Source of the DNA: DASRRB01 sp036732755
GTDB taxonomy: Bacteria; Planctomycetota; B15-G4; SIAN01
Length of the DNA: 20,360 nt
Assembly (NCBI GenBank): GCA_036732755.1
Contig: DAINBU010000095.1
Location: forward strand, 1 to 20,360
Direction of reading: 5' to 3'
Shown here piece by piece: positions 18,587 through 20,360 of this stretch. Position 1 is the stretch's first letter; each line of letters starts with the position of its first letter. Both the position numbers and the translations under genes were made by a program. The notes beneath the pieces are model-generated. The model saw only the letters and a list, made by a program, of their open reading frames with translations. It did not search any database and was not told where the DNA came from.

Positions 18587-18602
18587 GCCGACGGCGGCTC
18601 AG
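18583..18602. terminator. GC-rich hairpin between convergent genes
   Basis: A perfect 8-bp inverted repeat (CTGAGCCG / CGGCTCAG) with a 4-nt loop ACGG covers the permease stop codon and lies 20 nt beyond the stop of the convergent lipid-kinase gene. No T-tract follows on either strand, so it is not a classic intrinsic terminator. It could stall or protect both transcripts. The placement between convergent genes is the main support. Confidence 0.4.
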
Positions 18603-18621
18603 GACCTGCCGCGACCGGTGC

Positions 18622-19545
18622 TCAGGCGCGGCGCAGCGGCGCGACGATCCGCAGCGCGCCCGGCTCGAGCGAGAGGTCGAGGTTCCCGCCGGGCCCCGGA
18701 TCGCCGTCGACCTGCGAGCGCTCGGCGCCGCGGATCGCGACGCGTCGTCCGGTCAGGAGCCTGGCGTCGGGCAGGCGCGCGGCGCTGCCGCGCGCGAAGG
18801 ACCAGGCGACGCGCAGGAGCCGCGGCGCGACCGGTTCTCGAAGCGCAAGCACGTGGAAGAGCCCGTCGTCGCAGCGCGCCTCCGGGCAGGCGTGGAAGCC
18901 GCCGGCGTAGCGCCCGCAGTTGAAGATCGCGACGTAGCGCACCTCGAGCGGCGGCGCGCCGTCGACGGCGACCGCGAAGGGCGGCTCGTCCGTGTCCTTG
19001 CAGGCCCGCATGGCCATGACCCAGTCGATGCGGCGCATCGGGCCGCGGCGGCGGCGCGCGACGTGGTGGACGACGGCGGCGTCGAAGCCGGCGCTCACCA
19101 TGAAGGCGAAGCGCTCGCCGTTCACGCGGCCGACGTCGAAGGGGCGCGCCGCGCCGCCGCGCGCGACGGCGAACGCGCCGCGCAGCGAGAGCGGGATCGC
19201 GAGCTCGCGCGCCACCACGTTGCCGGTGCCGGCCGGAAAGAGCGCCGCCGTCGCTCCCGGCGCCGCTCCATCCTGGAGCCAGCGGCGCAGCGTGCCGTCG
19301 CCGCCGAAGAGCCACCACTCTCTCGCGCGCGCGGCGGTGTCGTCGGCGCGCCCCGCCTCCTCGACCGAGGACACGATCTTCGCGTGGCGCCCCGACCGCT
19401 CGAGCTGGCGGCGGACCCACTCGGCCCAGCGGCGCGCCCGGCCGCGCCCCGACGTGGGGTTGACGAGCAGCAGGAGCTCCGCGCCCGCGCTCGCGGTTCC
19501 GCCGCCGACGCCGCCGTCGACCACCTGGCCCGCGCTCGTCCCCAT
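18622..19545 (-). CDS. Diacylglycerol kinase / YegS-type lipid kinase
   Basis: The 307-residue product belongs to the DAGK catalytic-domain family (DgkB, YegS, LCB5-like), which phosphorylates diacylglycerol or related lipids with ATP at the membrane. It shows LLVNPTSGRG (26-35), the nucleotide loop GGDGT (81-85), PAGTGN (104-109), FDVGRVNG, and FMVSAGFDAAV. A C-terminal QVDGDPG sits in the place of the usual ExDGE. Length is typical. The ATG at 19545 is chosen because homology begins soon after it; the open frame continues 45 codons upstream without homology and across a structured spacer. No strong ribosome-binding site is seen. It diverges from the toroid-protein gene. The lipid substrate cannot be told from sequence. 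Confidence 0.92.
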   Translation of the reverse strand: MGTSAGQVVDGGVGGGTASAGAELLLLVNPTSGRGRARRWAEWVRRQLERSGRHAKIVSSVEEAGRADDTAARAREWWLFGGDGTLRRWLQDGAAPGATAALFPAGTGNVVARELAIPLSLRGAFAVARGGAARPFDVGRVNGERFAFMVSAGFDAAVVHHVARRRRGPMRRIDWVMAMRACKDTDEPPFAVAVDGAPPLEVRYVAIFNCGRYAGGFHACPEARCDDGLFHVLALREPVAPRLLRVAWSFARGSAARLPDARLLTGRRVAIRGAERSQVDGDPGPGGNLDLSLEPGALRIVAPLRRA

Positions 19546-19593
19546 CGCGGCCAGTTTACGGGCGCGCGCCGACGGCGATCGGCGTCCCGCGGC

Positions 19594-19667
19594 GGCCGGT
19601 AAGCTCCCGCCCGATTCGCGCGGGAAACCGGCCAACCTCCGCACCCGTTCTTCGTTGAGAGCCGGTT
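19594..19667. promoter_or_regulatory. Nested inverted repeat with alternative pairing partner
   Basis: In the 194-nt divergent spacer a two-step hairpin is visible. GGCCGGT (19594-19600) pairs with ACCGGCC (19627-19633). Inside it TCCCGC (19605-19610) pairs with GCGGGA (19620-19625), around a 9-nt loop. The strand AACCGGC (19626-19632) can instead pair with GCCGGTT at 19661-19667. It could be a leader RNA structure or repeated operator half-sites. In DNA this GC-rich, chance pairing is a real possibility. Confidence 0.35.
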
Positions 19668-19739
19668 CGACCGCGACCACCGCGCGCGGGGCCGCCCCCT
19701 CGCCGCGGACGGCCCGCCCCCCTTCCCGGAGCCCTTCCG

Positions 19740-20360
19740 ATGGTGTTGCGACGGATCGTCCTCTCCCTCCTCCTCGCCGGCGCCGCGCACGCCGGCGCGC
19801 ACGCCCAGGGCGGCGGCCTCGGCTCGATCATCGACGAGGGCCTCGCCGAGCTGGCGCGCCGCCAGCAGCCCAACGGCTCCTACGAGAACGACGTGCACGT
19901 GACGGCGCAGGCGATCCTCGCGCTCGCCGAATCGCCGCGGAAGTACACCGAGTCGGACGGCCCCTTCATGAGGAAGGCGGTCGCCTGGCTCGCGAGCCAG
20001 GTCGGGCCCGACGGCAAGCCGGTCGGGCTCGACGGCGGCGCGGCGGTCGGCGCCGCGAAGTGGATGCACGCGGCGCTCGCCACGACCCACAGCGAGGCCG
20101 GCAAGGCGGCGACCGACAAGCTCGCGACCTGGCTCGCCTCGCCCGCCGGCAAGATTCCCGAGGGCAAGCCGGCCGACCATCTCTGGACGGCGACCGTCAC
20201 GGCGGGCAAGGACGCCGGGGAGGCGGCGAACACCACGGCCAGCCTGCTCGCGTCGCTCGCCACCGTGCGCAGCGTCAATCCGGCGGACTTCGACTGCTTG
20301 CTCGAGGCGCTGCCGACGGTGCTGACCGACGTCGCGGCACGCTTCCCCGACCTGAAGCTC
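19740..20360 (+). CDS. Exported alpha/alpha-toroid (prenyltransferase/squalene-cyclase repeat-like) protein, partial
   Basis: The gene runs off the right edge; 207 residues are visible. A Sec signal peptide covers 1-22 (RR, then a Leu-rich core, cut likely after AHA before Q23). The mature start has IIDEGLAELARRQQPNGSYENDVHVTAQAILALAES, spaced like the helix-turn QxxdGsw repeats of terpene cyclase/prenyltransferase toroids. A second repeat-like unit (AVAWLASQVGPDGKPVG) follows. Planctomycetes commonly export proteins of this class with no known enzymatic function. The ATG has CGGAG about 10 nt upstream. The catalytic DxDD motif of squalene cyclases is not seen in the visible part. It diverges from the lipid-kinase gene. 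Confidence 0.78.
   Translation, partial: MVLRRIVLSLLLAGAAHAGAHAQGGGLGSIIDEGLAELARRQQPNGSYENDVHVTAQAILALAESPRKYTESDGPFMRKAVAWLASQVGPDGKPVGLDGGAAVGAAKWMHAALATTHSEAGKAATDKLATWLASPAGKIPEGKPADHLWTATVTAGKDAGEAANTTASLLASLATVRSVNPADFDCLLEALPTVLTDVAARFPDLKL

Overview
This is a strongly GC-rich bacterial chromosome segment in which third codon positions are nearly all G or C. It reads as ordinary core genome, not a mobile or phage island: I see no transposase, integrase, CRISPR array, tRNA or rRNA. The mix suggests Planctomycetota or a similar deep GC-rich lineage. It includes a membrane-anchored Ser/Thr kinase with an N-terminal FHA domain, a short divergent Hsp90, a pseudopilin-like protein, a NatB-type exporter with an enlarged external domain, and an exported alpha/alpha-toroid protein. 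That placement is inference; no marker gene settles it.

Layout. (1) A tight minus-strand operon, 4775 to 210: Hsp90-family chaperone, helical-repeat protein of unknown function, rpe, accD. Spacings are 10, 5 and 12 nt. (2) A DNA-3-methyladenine glycosylase on the plus strand diverges from the chaperone with only 21 nt between starts, and its reading frame runs 104 nt into the 3' end of pgk. (3) A minus-strand glycolytic pair gap-pgk, 7719 to 5488. pgk is interrupted by a 10-N assembly gap whose length breaks the reading frame. (4) tilS (plus) diverges from gap and converges on a minus-strand beta-propeller lipoprotein gene. (5) A plus-strand cluster, 10465 to 15452: YggS-family PLP protein, FHA-Ser/Thr kinase, a protein of unknown function, and purN. 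The last three are joined by GTGA stop/start overlaps. (6) A minus-strand pair, 16830 to 15480: a degenerate sensor-kinase-like protein lacking the phosphoacceptor His, whose 3' end overlaps by 65 nt the start of a membrane-anchored pseudopilin-like protein. (7) A plus-strand ABC-2/NatB permease with no ATPase gene beside it. (8) A minus-strand diacylglycerol-kinase-family gene, divergent from a secreted toroid-fold protein that runs off the right edge. The spacer between these last two contains a nested inverted repeat with an alternative pairing partner.

Functionally the window combines central metabolism (gap, pgk, rpe, accD, purN), tRNA and DNA maintenance (tilS, alkylbase glycosylase, YggS), protein folding, and envelope or signalling proteins. 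The best candidates for something undescribed are the overlapping pseudo-sensor/pseudopilin-like pair, the kinase-unknown-purN translationally coupled cluster, and the Hsp90/helical-repeat pair. All start choices are by eye from ribosome-binding sites and family alignment from memory. Starts other than ATG are common here (TTG for the glycosylase, yggS and the kinase; GTG for both unknown proteins and purN).
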